Source: PALSA-612 sp035652235
GTDB taxonomy: Bacteria > Actinomycetota > Thermoleophilia > Gaiellales > Gaiellaceae
Assembly (NCBI GenBank): GCA_035652235.1
Contig: DASREE010000042.1
Span: forward strand, 62,001-126,000
Reading direction: 5' to 3'
DNA: 64,000 nt
Shown here: in pieces, positions 16,776-26,050 of the stretch
Position numbering within the stretch: position 1 is the stretch's first letter
Layout: the number at the start of each line of letters is the position of its first letter
Made by a program: the position numbers and the translations under genes
The notes under the pieces: model-generated
Told to the model about the DNA's origin: nothing
What the model saw: the letters and a program-made list of their open reading frames with translations, nothing else
Database searches by the model: none

Positions 16776-19040
16776 CTACCCTTCGCCGGCCGGCCGGCCG
16801 CCGAGCGGTGAGGCGGGGACGTGTACGAGGCGCGCGAGCGGCTCGGGCAGCCACCAGTTGAGGCGGCCGAGGAGCGCCATCGCCGAGGGCACGAGCAGGG
16901 AGCGGACGAGGAAGGCGTCGATCAGGATCGCGAAGGCGAGGCCGATGCCGAGCTCCTGCAGGTCGACGATGCGCCCGGCGACGAAGCCGGAGAAGGCGGC
17001 CACCATGATCACGGCCGCGGCGGTGACGATCCGGCCCGTCCGCTCGAGCCCCTCCGCGACCGCCCGCTCGTTGTCGTGGGTCGCGTCCCAGCGCTCGCGC
17101 ATGCGGCTGATGAGGAAGACCTCGTAGTCCATCGACAGTCCGAACAGCATCGCGAACAGGAAGATCGGGATCCAGCCAGAGATCTGCGGAGCGTGGTACA
17201 GGCCGAGCAGGCGCTCGCCGACGCCGTAGCGGAAGACGACGACGAGCACCCCGTAGGCGGCGCCCACCGAGAGGATGTTCGCCAGCACGGCCTTGAGCGG
17301 GATGAGCACAGAGCGGAAGGCCCGCATGAGCAGGACGAAGGTGACGAGAATGACGGCCAGGGCCAGGTAGGGGAAGAAGCTGTAGGTGCGGCCGAGGAAG
17401 TCGACGCCCTGGCCGGGGCTTCCGCCCGCGAGCACGGTCGTGCCCGCCGGGAAGCGGGCCGCCGGGATCAGGTCGTCGCGCAGCCGGTGCACGAAGCGCT
17501 GCGAGGGCTGCTCGCCGTAGGCGTGCCGGCCGGCGACGATGACCTGCGCGTAGCGCCGCGTGGCGTCGACGAAGCGCCCTCCGAGCCGGTAGAGGACGAG
17601 CTCCACCTCGGGGTCTCGCCGCAGCACGGCCGTGAGCCGGCCGATCGCCGCCTGCACGGCCGGGCTGGCGACGCCGCCCCGCCTGCCCGTGTCGACGACG
17701 ATCTGCGAAGGTGAGATCGCGCCCGGGCCGACCGCCGCCTTGAGGACGTCGTAGCCCTGCACGGCCTGCGGGAAGCGGGGGATGCCGGCCGTCGAGCCCG
17801 GCGTCAGATGGAGGCCGAGCGCGGGGACGGCCGCGAGCACGAGCAGCGCGAGGCCGAGAGCGAGGTAGCGGCCGCTCCGGCGCATGATCGAGCGGGCGAT
17901 CCGGGTCCACAGGCCTGCGTCGTGGGTGTGCGGGCCGCGCGGAAGCGGCAGCCGCAGCCGCTCGCGCAGGAAGGCGGCGACGCGCAGCCGCCTGGAGCCG
18001 CGGCGACCGTAGACGGAGAGAAGCGCGGGCTGGAGCGTGGCCGCGGCGGCGATCGAGGCGAGCGGGATGATGAAGCCGCCGATCCCCATCGAGCGTATGA
18101 ACGGCACGGGGGTGAGGAGCAGCGTGGAGAGGCCGACCGCGACCATCGCCCCCGAGACGATCACGGCGCGGCCCGCCGTCGCCATCGTCCGCACGACCGC
18201 GTCGGTGACCGCGTCGCCGGCCGCGAGCTCCTCGCGGAAGCGGTAGACGATGAGCAGCGAGTAGTCGACGGCGATGCCGAGCCCGATGCCCTGGACGAGG
18301 TTCGTCACGTACGTGGCCGTCGACACCTCGTGCGCGATGAGGAAGACGAGGCCGAGCGTGGCGGTGATGGTCGCGGCTGCGAAGATGAACGGCACGGTGA
18401 TCGCCAGCGAGAGGCCAAGCACGGCGACGAGGATGGCGAAGGCGATCGGGACGGCGATCGCCTCGCTTCTCGCCAGGTCGCCGCTCAGGATCGGGTCGAC
18501 GGCCGCCTCGATCGCCGCCCCGCCGGTGACGTAGGTCGTGACGCCCGGGATCTGGCCGAGGGCGCGCAGGAGCGTCGCGGCGTACGGCTTCGCCTTGGCC
18601 AGCGTCAGCGCCGAGACGACGTCGCCGTAGACGAGCGTGGGCGAGGCGACGCGCAGCGCCGTCGGGCTTCCGGTGGGAACGGCGCGGGCGGCGCGGTCGA
18701 CGCGGGCCTGCAGGCGACGCACGACGGCCGAGTCGACGCCCTGCGGGATGCGGAAGACGACGGTGAAGGAGCCGTCGCTGCGGTCGCCGAAGTGGTCCTG
18801 CAGGATCGTCCGTGCCCGCTCGGAGTCGGAGCCCGGCACGGCGAACGAGTTGGAGAGGACGGACGAAAGCCGTGTCAGCGACCAGCCGCCGGCGAGCGCG
18901 ACGGCGAGCCAGACGCTGAGGACGAGCCAGCGGAAGCGGATGACGGCGCGTGTCCAGCGCTCGAGCGGCAGGCGGGCGCCGCCCCTGTGGCCGCCGCCGG
19001 CGGCAGTGGGTGGGCGTGCGGGCGCCTGTGTCGCCGCCAA
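16776..19040 (-). CDS. MMPL-family (RND-type) membrane transporter
   Basis: 754 residues, 12 predicted helices in two sets with large extracytoplasmic loops. Signs: the first helix after LERWTRAVIRFRWLVLSVWL, GIGLGIAVDYSLLIVYRFREEL, and in the second half FLFAMLFGLSMDYEVFLISRMRE. Such proteins export lipids or other hydrophobic compounds with proton drive. Start placed at TTG 19040 because AAGGAG lies 7 bases upstream; an in-frame start at 19154 would add an implausible Arg-rich tail. Confidence 0.86.
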   Translation of the reverse strand: MAATQAPARPPTAAGGGHRGGARLPLERWTRAVIRFRWLVLSVWLAVALAGGWSLTRLSSVLSNSFAVPGSDSERARTILQDHFGDRSDGSFTVVFRIPQGVDSAVVRRLQARVDRAARAVPTGSPTALRVASPTLVYGDVVSALTLAKAKPYAATLLRALGQIPGVTTYVTGGAAIEAAVDPILSGDLARSEAIAVPIAFAILVAVLGLSLAITVPFIFAAATITATLGLVFLIAHEVSTATYVTNLVQGIGLGIAVDYSLLIVYRFREELAAGDAVTDAVVRTMATAGRAVIVSGAMVAVGLSTLLLTPVPFIRSMGIGGFIIPLASIAAAATLQPALLSVYGRRGSRRLRVAAFLRERLRLPLPRGPHTHDAGLWTRIARSIMRRSGRYLALGLALLVLAAVPALGLHLTPGSTAGIPRFPQAVQGYDVLKAAVGPGAISPSQIVVDTGRRGGVASPAVQAAIGRLTAVLRRDPEVELVLYRLGGRFVDATRRYAQVIVAGRHAYGEQPSQRFVHRLRDDLIPAARFPAGTTVLAGGSPGQGVDFLGRTYSFFPYLALAVILVTFVLLMRAFRSVLIPLKAVLANILSVGAAYGVLVVVFRYGVGERLLGLYHAPQISGWIPIFLFAMLFGLSMDYEVFLISRMRERWDATHDNERAVAEGLERTGRIVTAAAVIMVAAFSGFVAGRIVDLQELGIGLAFAILIDAFLVRSLLVPSAMALLGRLNWWLPEPLARLVHVPASPLGGRPAGEG

Positions 19041-19196
19041 GCTCGCGCTCCTTCCTCGTTGCCGGGAGCATCGTCGTCTGCACGGCGCGGCTGCCGCATC
19101 GGTGGCGGCCCGCAGTCCGCGTGCGGCGTATCCGCCCTTGCGGCGCCGGGGCACCGGCGGACGCCGCCAGCCCGCGCGCGGACGCGCGCTTGCGTC

Positions 19197-19991
19197 ATGA
19201 TCGGGCGCGTGGGAAACGGGGACGGCGCTCCGGGGGACGGTGCTCCACCGCAGCGGCTGCGGCGGTTCGAGGGGCGGGTCTGCCTGGTCACGGGGGGCGG
19301 GCGCGGGATCGGTCGTGCCGTCGCGGTCGCGCTCGCCCGCGAGGGAGGCCGCGTCGCCGTCCTCGCGCGCACCCGCGCGCAGTGCGAGGCGGTGGCGGCC
19401 GAGACGGGCGGCCTGGCGCTCGCGGCCGACGTCACCGACCGCGACGCCTGCGAGCGGGCGCTCGCCGAGCTGGAGGCCAGGCTCGGGCGGCCGACGGTGC
19501 TCGTCAACGCGGCGGGCATCTCACCGCTCTGGCAGCGGGCCGAGAAGCAGGACCCGGATGTCTTCCGCGAGATCGTCGACGTCAACCTCGCCGGAGCGTT
19601 CCGCGTCACGCACGCGGCCGCCCCGTCGCTGCTCGCCGCCGGCGGCTCGGTCGTGAACGTGGCCAGCGTCACCGGACTCGCGGCCAGCCCTCGGCTCGCC
19701 GCCTACGGCGCCTCGAAGGCGGGGCTCGTGCAGCTGACGCGGACGCTCGCGCGCGAGTGGGGCGACCGCGGCGTGCGCGTCAACGCCGTCTGCCCCGGCT
19801 ACGTGGAGACGGAGCTGACGCGCGACCTGCTCGCCGTCGAGCGGCTGCGCGCGGAGATCGTCCGGCAGGCGCCGCTCGGACGGCTGGCGACGGTCGCGGA
19901 GGTCGTCGCGCCGGTGCTGTTCCTCGCCTCGGACGAGGCCTCGTACGTGACCGGGGCGGTGCTCGCGGTCGACGGCGGAAGCTCGGCCTGA
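19197..19991 (+). CDS. Short-chain dehydrogenase/reductase (SDR)
   Basis: 264 residues. Classical SDR: cofactor loop VTGGGRGIGRAVAV, NAAG, catalytic Ser in SVTGL, and YxxxK as YGASKAG; C-terminal ITGAVLAVDGG-like end (VTGAVLAVDGGSSA). Similar to 3-oxoacyl-ACP reductases but the substrate is unknown. The ATG at 19197 is not certain; GTG 19209 is an alternative. Divergent from the MMPL gene. Confidence 0.87.
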   Translation: MIGRVGNGDGAPGDGAPPQRLRRFEGRVCLVTGGGRGIGRAVAVALAREGGRVAVLARTRAQCEAVAAETGGLALAADVTDRDACERALAELEARLGRPTVLVNAAGISPLWQRAEKQDPDVFREIVDVNLAGAFRVTHAAAPSLLAAGGSVVNVASVTGLAASPRLAAYGASKAGLVQLTRTLAREWGDRGVRVNAVCPGYVETELTRDLLAVERLRAEIVRQAPLGRLATVAEVVAPVLFLASDEASYVTGAVLAVDGGSSA

Positions 19992-20033
19992 CGAGCACCG
20001 CCGCGCCGACCCGGAGAAGCGCGGCGCCTCCGG

Positions 20034-20078
20034 GATCCGGTGCTCGAGCTCACGTACAACCACGACGCACGCACGCAC
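20034..20078 (+). pseudogene. Remnant of a second glyoxalase-like gene
   Basis: Fifteen codons read DPVLELTYNHDARTH. This closely resembles PELELTFNHDGRTY inside the intact glyoxalase-like gene just downstream (~20267-20311). No start, stop or flanking homology is evident. Looks like debris of a duplicated or replaced paralogue; could be chance. Confidence 0.35.
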
Positions 20079-20107
20079 CAGCCTTTACGATCGTCAACTG
20101 ATCTGCA

Positions 20108-20506
20108 ATGACGCGGTTTGTCCACACGATGCTGCGGATCGTCGAGCCGGAGAAGACGATCGCGTTCTACGAGGCGTTGGGGTTCGAGCGTCGCCGCGAG
20201 CTGCCGATCGTGCGCAACGGCGAGCTGGAGGCGACGAATTACTTCCTCGGCATCCCCGGCCGGGATGAGCCGGAGCTCGAGCTGACCTTCAACCACGACG
20301 GCCGCACGTACGAGCTGGGGACCGCGTACGGGCACATCGCCTTGGTCGTCGACGATCTGAACGCGACGCTGGCCGCGCTCGCCGAGCAGGGGATCGAGCC
20401 GGAGCGACCGCCGTATTCGGTGCGGGAGGGTGGAAGCCTGCTCACGTTCGTCCGTGATCCGGTGAACGGGTATCGGATCGAGCTGATCGGAGCCCGGTCG
20501 GAGTAG
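20108..20506 (+). CDS. VOC-superfamily protein, glyoxalase I-like
   Basis: 132 residues. A two-repeat VOC fold: HTMLRIVEPEKTIAFYEALGF at the N-terminus, NYFLGIPGRDEPELELTFNHD in the middle and TFVRDPVNGYRIELI at the end. Metal ligands typical of GloA are plausible (His6, Glu in ELELT, His of YGHIA, Glu of IELI), so lactoylglutathione lyase-like chemistry is possible, though actinobacteria generally use other thiols. ATG start; a TACGAT hexamer at 20086-20091 may be its -10. Confidence 0.83.
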   Translation: MTRFVHTMLRIVEPEKTIAFYEALGFERRRELPIVRNGELEATNYFLGIPGRDEPELELTFNHDGRTYELGTAYGHIALVVDDLNATLAALAEQGIEPERPPYSVREGGSLLTFVRDPVNGYRIELIGARSE

Positions 20507-20662
20507 GCGCTCTCCGATCGCGAGTGTGAGCGCTTCGTCGCTTGGCGGCTGCTCACGTCCCGGCGGTCGCCGATTCGTACCGGGCCGGTGGGCGGGCCGC
20601 CTTGACCGCCGGGGGCTCGGCCTGGACAATCCCCCGACTGCGATCCCAGGAAGGGAGACAAC

Positions 20663-21265
20663 ATGGCCTGGAGCCTGGAGGGCAGGTACACCGAGACGTG
20701 CTCGTGCCACCTCATCTGCCCGTGCAACGCCTCGCTCGCGAACGGCGCGAGCCACGACTTCTGCCGCGTCGTGCTCGTGTTCAGCATCACCAAGGGCGAA
20801 GTCGAGGGAACCGACGTGTCCGGTCTGAACGTGGCGGCCGTCGCCGACACGCCGAAGGTGATGACGGAGGGGAACTGGCGGGTCGGCGTCTACGTCGACG
20901 AGGCCGCCTCGGACGAGCAGGCCGGGAAGCTGACCGCGGTGTTCGGCGGCCAGCTCGGTGGGCCGATGGCCGCGGTGGCGCCGCTCATCGGCGAGATGCT
21001 CGGGGTCGAGCGGGCGCCGTTCGAGGTGCGAGACGACGGGCTGCGGCACAGCGTCCGCATCGGGGACGCGGTCGAGTTCGAGATCGAGGACATCGTCCCC
21101 TTCGGCGTCGACACCGGTCAGCCGGTGCGCCTCACCGGCATGTTCCACCCCGCCGGGTCGGAGTTCACCGTCTCGAAGCCGCTGCGGACCCACATCGACG
21201 CCTTCGGCATCGAGTTCGAGGGCACGTCGGCGCTGTCGAGCTCGCATTTCGCCTGGGCGGCCTGA
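20663..21265 (+). CDS. DUF1326 domain protein
   Basis: 200 residues. The N-terminus shows the family hallmark GRYTETCSCHLICPCN with clustered Cys and one His, suggesting metal binding. The rest is a beta-rich domain ending PLRTHIDAFGIEFEGTSALSSSHFAWAA. Function unknown; DUF1326 proteins are often near a DUF2182 membrane partner, not seen here. AGGAAGGGAG precedes the ATG. The 156 bases before it show no gene. Confidence 0.84.
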   Translation: MAWSLEGRYTETCSCHLICPCNASLANGASHDFCRVVLVFSITKGEVEGTDVSGLNVAAVADTPKVMTEGNWRVGVYVDEAASDEQAGKLTAVFGGQLGGPMAAVAPLIGEMLGVERAPFEVRDDGLRHSVRIGDAVEFEIEDIVPFGVDTGQPVRLTGMFHPAGSEFTVSKPLRTHIDAFGIEFEGTSALSSSHFAWAA

Positions 21266-21328
21266 GACGCGCCCGGGGCGCGACGCGGGCTCGCGGCGTG
21301 CGCCGCGACTCGCGTCGCGCATCCGCTC

Positions 21329-21334
21329 TACGAT
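21329..21334 (+). promoter_or_regulatory. -10 hexamer TACGAT (leaderless)
   Basis: TACGAT, then 6 bases, then GTG 21341 of the ferritin/CCC1 fusion. Confidence 0.55.
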
Positions 21335-21340
21335 CGCCTC

Positions 21341-22501
21341 GTGAGCGACGAGCGCGTCCCACACGAGGCGATCGAGCGCCTGCTCGAGGCCTGGCGCGGC
21401 GAGGTCGAGGCCGGCGCCGTCTACGAGCTGATCGCGCAACGCGAGCGGGATCCCGAGCGCGCGGCGATCCTGCGGCGGATGGCCGAGGCGGAGTCCGGCC
21501 ATCGCCTGCGGCTCGAGGCGCGGATGCGGGAGCTCGGCGCCCAGGTTCCCGACGCTTCGGCCGTCAAGGTCCCGCGCTGGCTGCGCCTGCAGGCTCGCTA
21601 CGCGCCGGTCGGCCGCCTGCTCGCCGCCCGGGAGGCGGCCGAGTCCGACGAGGTCGCCGACCGCTACCTGCGCCCGACGGGCGACGAGACGACGGACGCG
21701 CTGCTGCGCGACATCCGCCGCGACGAGCGCTCGCACGCGCTCGCGGTCGGCGAGCTCCGGGCCGGATCGGCGGCCCCTGCGGCGCAGACGGCGACGCCGC
21801 AGGCCCGCCTGGAGCGCATCCTCGCACGCGAGCGCTGGCACGAGGCCGGGTCGGGCTGGATGTCCGGCGCCATCTACGGCGCGAACGACGGCCTGGCCGC
21901 GGTGTTCGGCATCGTCACCGGCGTCTCGGGGGCGACCGGCGGCTCGAGCTTCGTGCTCACGGCCGGCGTCGCGGGCGCCGTCGCCTCGGCGCTGTCGATG
22001 GCGACCGGGGCGTTCCTCGCCGAGCGCTCGGAGCTGGAGGTGGCCGAGGCGAACGTCGAGCGCGAGCGGCGCGAGATCGCCGAGCGTCCGGACGAGGAGC
22101 GCGAAGAGCTGTCGCTCTTCCTGCAGCTGAAGGGGCTCGACGCCGCCACCGCGGACGCGGTCGCCGAGGAGCAGGCGAAGGATCCCGACGCCCTCCTGCG
22201 CATCCTCACGGCCGAGGAGCTGGGCGGCTCGAAGCCCGCCGGCCACCCGGTCGAGTCGGCGCTCGCCGCCGGGATCTCCACCGCCGTCGGCGCCTTCGTG
22301 CCCGTGATCCCGTTCTTCTTCATGACGGGATCGGTGGCGATCGCCGTCGCCGGCGCCGTCTCCCTCGTCGCCCACTTCGCCGTCGGCGCGGCCAAGTCGC
22401 TGTTCACGCTCCGCAGCTGGTGGGGCTCGGGTCTCGAGATGACGCTCGCCGGGGTGGTCGTCGGCGGCGCCACCTACGCGATCGGGCTCGCCTTCGGGTA
22501 G
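21341..22501 (+). CDS. Ferritin-like/CCC1 (VIT1) fusion, MbfA-type iron or manganese exporter
   Basis: 386 residues. Residues ~5-140 form a ferritin/rubrerythrin-like helical domain with Glu and EXXH ligands (EVEAGAVYELIAQRERD; AEAESGHRLRLEARM; DERSHALAVGEL). Residues ~165-386 are a CCC1/VIT1 membrane domain (GANDGLAAVFGIVTGVSGAT; GAFVPVIPFFFMTG) with about five helices. This is the layout of MbfA, the membrane-bound ferritin that exports iron. Leaderless GTG start. Confidence 0.87.
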   Translation: MSDERVPHEAIERLLEAWRGEVEAGAVYELIAQRERDPERAAILRRMAEAESGHRLRLEARMRELGAQVPDASAVKVPRWLRLQARYAPVGRLLAAREAAESDEVADRYLRPTGDETTDALLRDIRRDERSHALAVGELRAGSAAPAAQTATPQARLERILARERWHEAGSGWMSGAIYGANDGLAAVFGIVTGVSGATGGSSFVLTAGVAGAVASALSMATGAFLAERSELEVAEANVERERREIAERPDEEREELSLFLQLKGLDAATADAVAEEQAKDPDALLRILTAEELGGSKPAGHPVESALAAGISTAVGAFVPVIPFFFMTGSVAIAVAGAVSLVAHFAVGAAKSLFTLRSWWGSGLEMTLAGVVVGGATYAIGLAFG

Positions 22502-22510
22502 GCGTGACGC

Positions 22511-24565
22511 TCAGCCGCGCGGCTGGAACTGGAACACGGTCGTCCCGAGCAACCCCGTCGGCCGCACGTCGAGCGTGCACGCGCTCCGTCCGCGCCGGCC
22601 GCCGGGCGGCGGCACGGTCGGGATCTCGGCGCGCCAGGGCTCGTTCGGCGCCGGGTGGAGGAAGGTGAGCTTCCTGATCACCTTGCCGTTGCGCAGGATC
22701 GTCAGACGCTGCTCCTGCTTCACGAGCAGGGTCAGCTGGAAGACGCCCTGCGGGCAGCCGTACACGACCAGGCGCCCGTCCCCACCCGGGTAGATGTCTC
22801 CTTGCGGCAGCAGCCCCGTCAGCTGCGAGATCGCGCGAGGCGGCTGCGTCAGCTTCCACAGGGCGAGGTTGCCGAGTCGGCTGCCCGGCCGCTCGACGTC
22901 GGTGACGACCTCGCCTGCGAACGAGAAGAAGGGGGCGCCCTGGATCGCGCCCACCGGCGCCACGACGTAGCGCGGCGTGGCGACACGCCCGCCGACGAGC
23001 AGCCGTCCGCCGGGGGCGAAGTCGAGCCGGCGCTGGGGCAGCGGCCCGGTCACCTGTACGCCGCCGAGGTCGTAGACGCGGTCGATCTTCCGGTTCCAGA
23101 AGATCGTCTGCCACACCCCCGTCCAGTCCGCCCCGGGTACGAACAGGAAGGCGACGGGGCCGTCGGCGGCCCGGTCGATCCAGGCGGGGTCCGCTCCGAG
23201 GAACATCGTCCGCCGCAGGCGGGCCTGGTCGACCGCCTCCCGGCTCGCCTGCACCGAGGCGGCTGCGAGCGCGGCGACGAGCAGGGCGGGCAGCACCCAG
23301 ATCGCCCGCCGGGGCACGAGCGCGAACAGAGCGAGCACGACCGCCAGCACGGCGTAGAAGCCGACCTCGAACGCGTGCAGCGACGTCGCGGCGACGATGT
23401 CCCACAGCGGCGCGACCGTCGGCGCGTCGGGCGGCGCGGCCGGGGTCACGAGCCGGCCGAGCGGCAGCACGGCGAGCGGGGCGGCGACCGCCACGCACAC
23501 GGCCGCGGTCGACCAGTAGCCGCGCGGTGCGCCGCGCTCGAGCCAGAGTACGAAAGCGAGGAAGAGGAGCGGCGCGAGCCCGATCAGGTCGCGCTCGGCG
23601 AGCTGTCCCACGTAGCGCGAGGCGAAGATCCCCACCTCGACGACGATCCAGGCGGCGATCGACACGGTGGTGGCGAGGAACGCGCGCCGGCGCGGGTCGG
23701 GCTCGCCCCGCCGGGCTCCCGCGAGGAGCAGGAGCAGGAGCGCGCACAGCGGGACGAGGCCGCTCAGCATGGCGAGCGAGCCCGCGTGGTAGACGACGAA
23801 GCGAGCAGCGCGGCCAACCGAGTAGGAGCTGTGCGCGACCACCTCGTAGCCGCCGAGCACGGAGTCGGAGCTGCCGAGCCGCCAGGCGAGCCAGCCCGCG
23901 ACGAGCAGCCCCATCCCGACCAGGGAGGGGGCGAGCCGGGTCGGCAGCCGCCGCGAGCGCGCGAGGAGCGAGTCGAGGCCGAGCGCGGTCGCGAACGCGG
24001 GCAGCAGCACGATCGCCTGCAGCCTGGCGAGCGCCGCACAGGCGACGGCGGCGACGAGCAGCGCCTGCCGCGCCGGGGTCGGGCGCTCGATCGCGCGCGC
24101 CATCGCCCACGCGGCCAGCACGAGCAGCGGGTAGAAGAGCACCTCCGTCATCACGAGCCCCGAGTAGACGAGGCCGGGCAGGGCGAGCGTGAGCGCCGCG
24201 GCGACGAGCGCCCACCGGGTCGAGACGAGCGACCGGCCCCAGAGGAAGACGGGCACCGCCGCGAGCGACATCGCCGCCGCCTGCAGCACCTTGAGCAGGC
24301 CGTAGCCGAAGGCGAAGTCCGCGAGCGAGAGCGGGAGCCCGACGAAGGCGGGCACGAGCAGGCTGTAGAACGGCGTCGGCCCGCCCAGGATGGTCAGCGA
24401 GCCGTGCGTGTACAGGTTGTGGCCGAGCAGCCCGTACACCATCTCGTCCGGCGCGATCCACGGCACGGGCACCTCGCGCCCGGCCCACCCGCGCAACCCG
24501 ACCGAGCAGAGGACGAGGGCGCCGAGCGCCAGCCACGGCGCGCTGGCGGCGCGGCGCAGGCGCAC
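22511..24565 (-). CDS. GT-C-type polytopic membrane glycosyltransferase-like protein
   Basis: 684 residues, about 12 hydrophobic helices followed by a soluble C-terminal domain of ~200 residues. The first periplasmic loop has APDEMVYGLLGHNLYTHGSL, an Asp-Glu pair in the position of the GT39/GT83 catalytic acid. Likely transfers sugar from a lipid carrier to a cell-surface acceptor. It converges on the ferritin/CCC1 gene (9 bases apart). Confidence 0.75.
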   Translation of the reverse strand: MRLRRAASAPWLALGALVLCSVGLRGWAGREVPVPWIAPDEMVYGLLGHNLYTHGSLTILGGPTPFYSLLVPAFVGLPLSLADFAFGYGLLKVLQAAAMSLAAVPVFLWGRSLVSTRWALVAAALTLALPGLVYSGLVMTEVLFYPLLVLAAWAMARAIERPTPARQALLVAAVACAALARLQAIVLLPAFATALGLDSLLARSRRLPTRLAPSLVGMGLLVAGWLAWRLGSSDSVLGGYEVVAHSSYSVGRAARFVVYHAGSLAMLSGLVPLCALLLLLLAGARRGEPDPRRRAFLATTVSIAAWIVVEVGIFASRYVGQLAERDLIGLAPLLFLAFVLWLERGAPRGYWSTAAVCVAVAAPLAVLPLGRLVTPAAPPDAPTVAPLWDIVAATSLHAFEVGFYAVLAVVLALFALVPRRAIWVLPALLVAALAAASVQASREAVDQARLRRTMFLGADPAWIDRAADGPVAFLFVPGADWTGVWQTIFWNRKIDRVYDLGGVQVTGPLPQRRLDFAPGGRLLVGGRVATPRYVVAPVGAIQGAPFFSFAGEVVTDVERPGSRLGNLALWKLTQPPRAISQLTGLLPQGDIYPGGDGRLVVYGCPQGVFQLTLLVKQEQRLTILRNGKVIRKLTFLHPAPNEPWRAEIPTVPPPGGRRGRSACTLDVRPTGLLGTTVFQFQPRG

Positions 24566-24739
24566 GCTCCACGGGGCCGCCAGCGCTCCGCCGCCGGATG
24601 ACTCCGTGACGCTCAGCCTCGGCCGATCCTCAGCGACTGCTGGTTGAACAGGCTCGGCGCCGAGCCGGGGTCGTGCGGGGTGCCGATCATCGCCACCCCG
24701 GTCGCGCGGCGGCGAGCGTGACGAGAGCGAGCTCCCTCC

Positions 24740-25396
24740 TCATCGCGTGACCGTGAAGGCGGCGCAGCGCCTCGCGCTCCGGTTGCCGGCCGCGTCGACC
24801 GCGACGACGCACAGGCGGTCGGCGCCGGCGGCGAGCGTCCTCGGCACGCGCCAGCGGACCGAGTAGCGCTGTCCCGGTGCGACCGCTCGCATCCCTCCCT
24901 GGAAGCGGAAGAGCGTGCGCGTCCCGCGCACGACGGTGACGAGCACCCGGCTTCGACCGCTGTCGTCCGAGACGGTGAAGAAGAGCCGTGCCGTCGTCCC
25001 GGCGCGCGCCGTGCCGGCAATCGGCCTCGCCCGGGGCGGCGAGTGGTCGAGGCGGCCGAAGCCGGCCGTGACGGACTTCGAGCCGTCGCCGCCCTGGCCC
25101 GTCATCGCCACGGTGCACGTTGGCGACGTTCCCGCGCCGGCGCAGTCGCCGCCCCAGCCGGCGAACACGGCTGTTCCCTCGGGCGCGGCTGTCAGGGTGA
25201 TCGACGTCGTCTGCCGGATCAGCGCCGAGCACTGGTCGGGGCAGTCGATCGAGCCGCCGTCGCCCGAGCCGGTGACGTGTCCGGGCCCGGTGACGACGAC
25301 CGTGAGCGCGTAGTGGAGCGTGCGTGCCGACGCGGCGGCGGCGAGCCCGGCGGCGGCGAGGGCGAGCGCTGCGAGGAAGATGTGGCGGCGTCGCAT
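24740..25396 (-). CDS. Exported protein with a Cys-containing bacterial repeat and a FixG/Ig-like tail
   Basis: 218 residues. Signal peptide (MRRRHIFLAALALAAAGLAAAASA). Residues ~28-115 resemble the secreted 'divergent InlB B-repeat' type (LTVVVTGPGHVTGSGDGGSIDC; FAGWGGDCAGAGTSPTCTVAM) with four Cys likely forming disulfides. The C-terminal half is a beta-sandwich (TARLFFTVSDDSGRSRVLVTV). Surface protein of unknown role. The 174 bases between it and the next gene hold only a 25-codon frame that I do not trust. Confidence 0.75.
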   Translation of the reverse strand: MRRRHIFLAALALAAAGLAAAASARTLHYALTVVVTGPGHVTGSGDGGSIDCPDQCSALIRQTTSITLTAAPEGTAVFAGWGGDCAGAGTSPTCTVAMTGQGGDGSKSVTAGFGRLDHSPPRARPIAGTARAGTTARLFFTVSDDSGRSRVLVTVVRGTRTLFRFQGGMRAVAPGQRYSVRWRVPRTLAAGADRLCVVAVDAAGNRSARRCAAFTVTR

Positions 25397-25408
25397 ACCC
25401 CGGAACCC

Positions 25409-26050
25409 CTACGAGCCTGTCGGAGAGGGTCGACGGCGGCGCCCTCTGCGCAGGCGGTGCGCGAGGAAGGATAGGAGAGCGACACCCGCGCCGGCCAGCA
25501 CGATCAGGACGATGTCGCGCGTGCTCGAGCCGGAGCCCGTGGGCTGCGCCGGCGCCGGGAGCCGCACGCCGCCGGCGGCCGCCAGCGTCCGCACCGCCCG
25601 GTCGGCGCTCGCGAGCAGGCCGTCAGGTCCCTTGCCGATCGGGACGCGGCGGATGAGCCGGAGCTTCGCCGCGTCCGGCTTCGTGCGGTCGACGTAGCCG
25701 TAGCCGTTCGGGGTGACGACGAGCAGCCGGCCCTTGTAGCCGAAGGAGATCTCGAGCGAGAGGAAGCGGCAGTACGCCTGCGGCGCGTGCCACAGCGCGC
25801 TGACGGTGCCGAGGTCGTACGGCGAGGTGATCACCGCCACCCGGATCGGGAAGCCGGCTGCGTAGGCGGCGTCGACCGTCGCCTCGAGCTGCTTCACGCC
25901 CTCCTTCGACGTCTGCGAGTAGTACGGGTAGAAGACGCGGGAGCCGATCAGGACGTCGCTCGCCGGGTCGCCGTCCGCACGGGCGACGCCGGCCACGGCG
26001 ACGGCGAGAAGCGCGGCGAGGACGGCGGCTGCGGACAGCCTCCGCCTCAC
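25409..26050 (-). CDS. Exported, C-terminally anchored protein of unknown function
   Basis: 213 residues. Signal peptide at the N-terminus, a globular domain with DVLIGSRVFYPYYSQTSKEG and IRVAVITSPYDLGTVSALW and GRLLVVTPNGYGYVD, then a linker and one C-terminal membrane helix with an Arg-rich cytoplasmic end. The layout recalls TPM-domain proteins but I cannot confirm it. GTG overlaps the previous stop (GTGA). Confidence 0.7.
   Translation of the reverse strand: MRRRLSAAAVLAALLAVAVAGVARADGDPASDVLIGSRVFYPYYSQTSKEGVKQLEATVDAAYAAGFPIRVAVITSPYDLGTVSALWHAPQAYCRFLSLEISFGYKGRLLVVTPNGYGYVDRTKPDAAKLRLIRRVPIGKGPDGLLASADRAVRTLAAAGGVRLPAPAQPTGSGSSTRDIVLIVLAGAGVALLSFLAHRLRRGRRRRPSPTGS

Noticed and set aside
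24614..24691. 25-codon frame MIGTPHDPGSAPSLFNQQSL.. between the glycosyltransferase and the repeat protein
   Set aside because: No ribosome site or promoter, no recognisable feature; length is within chance.
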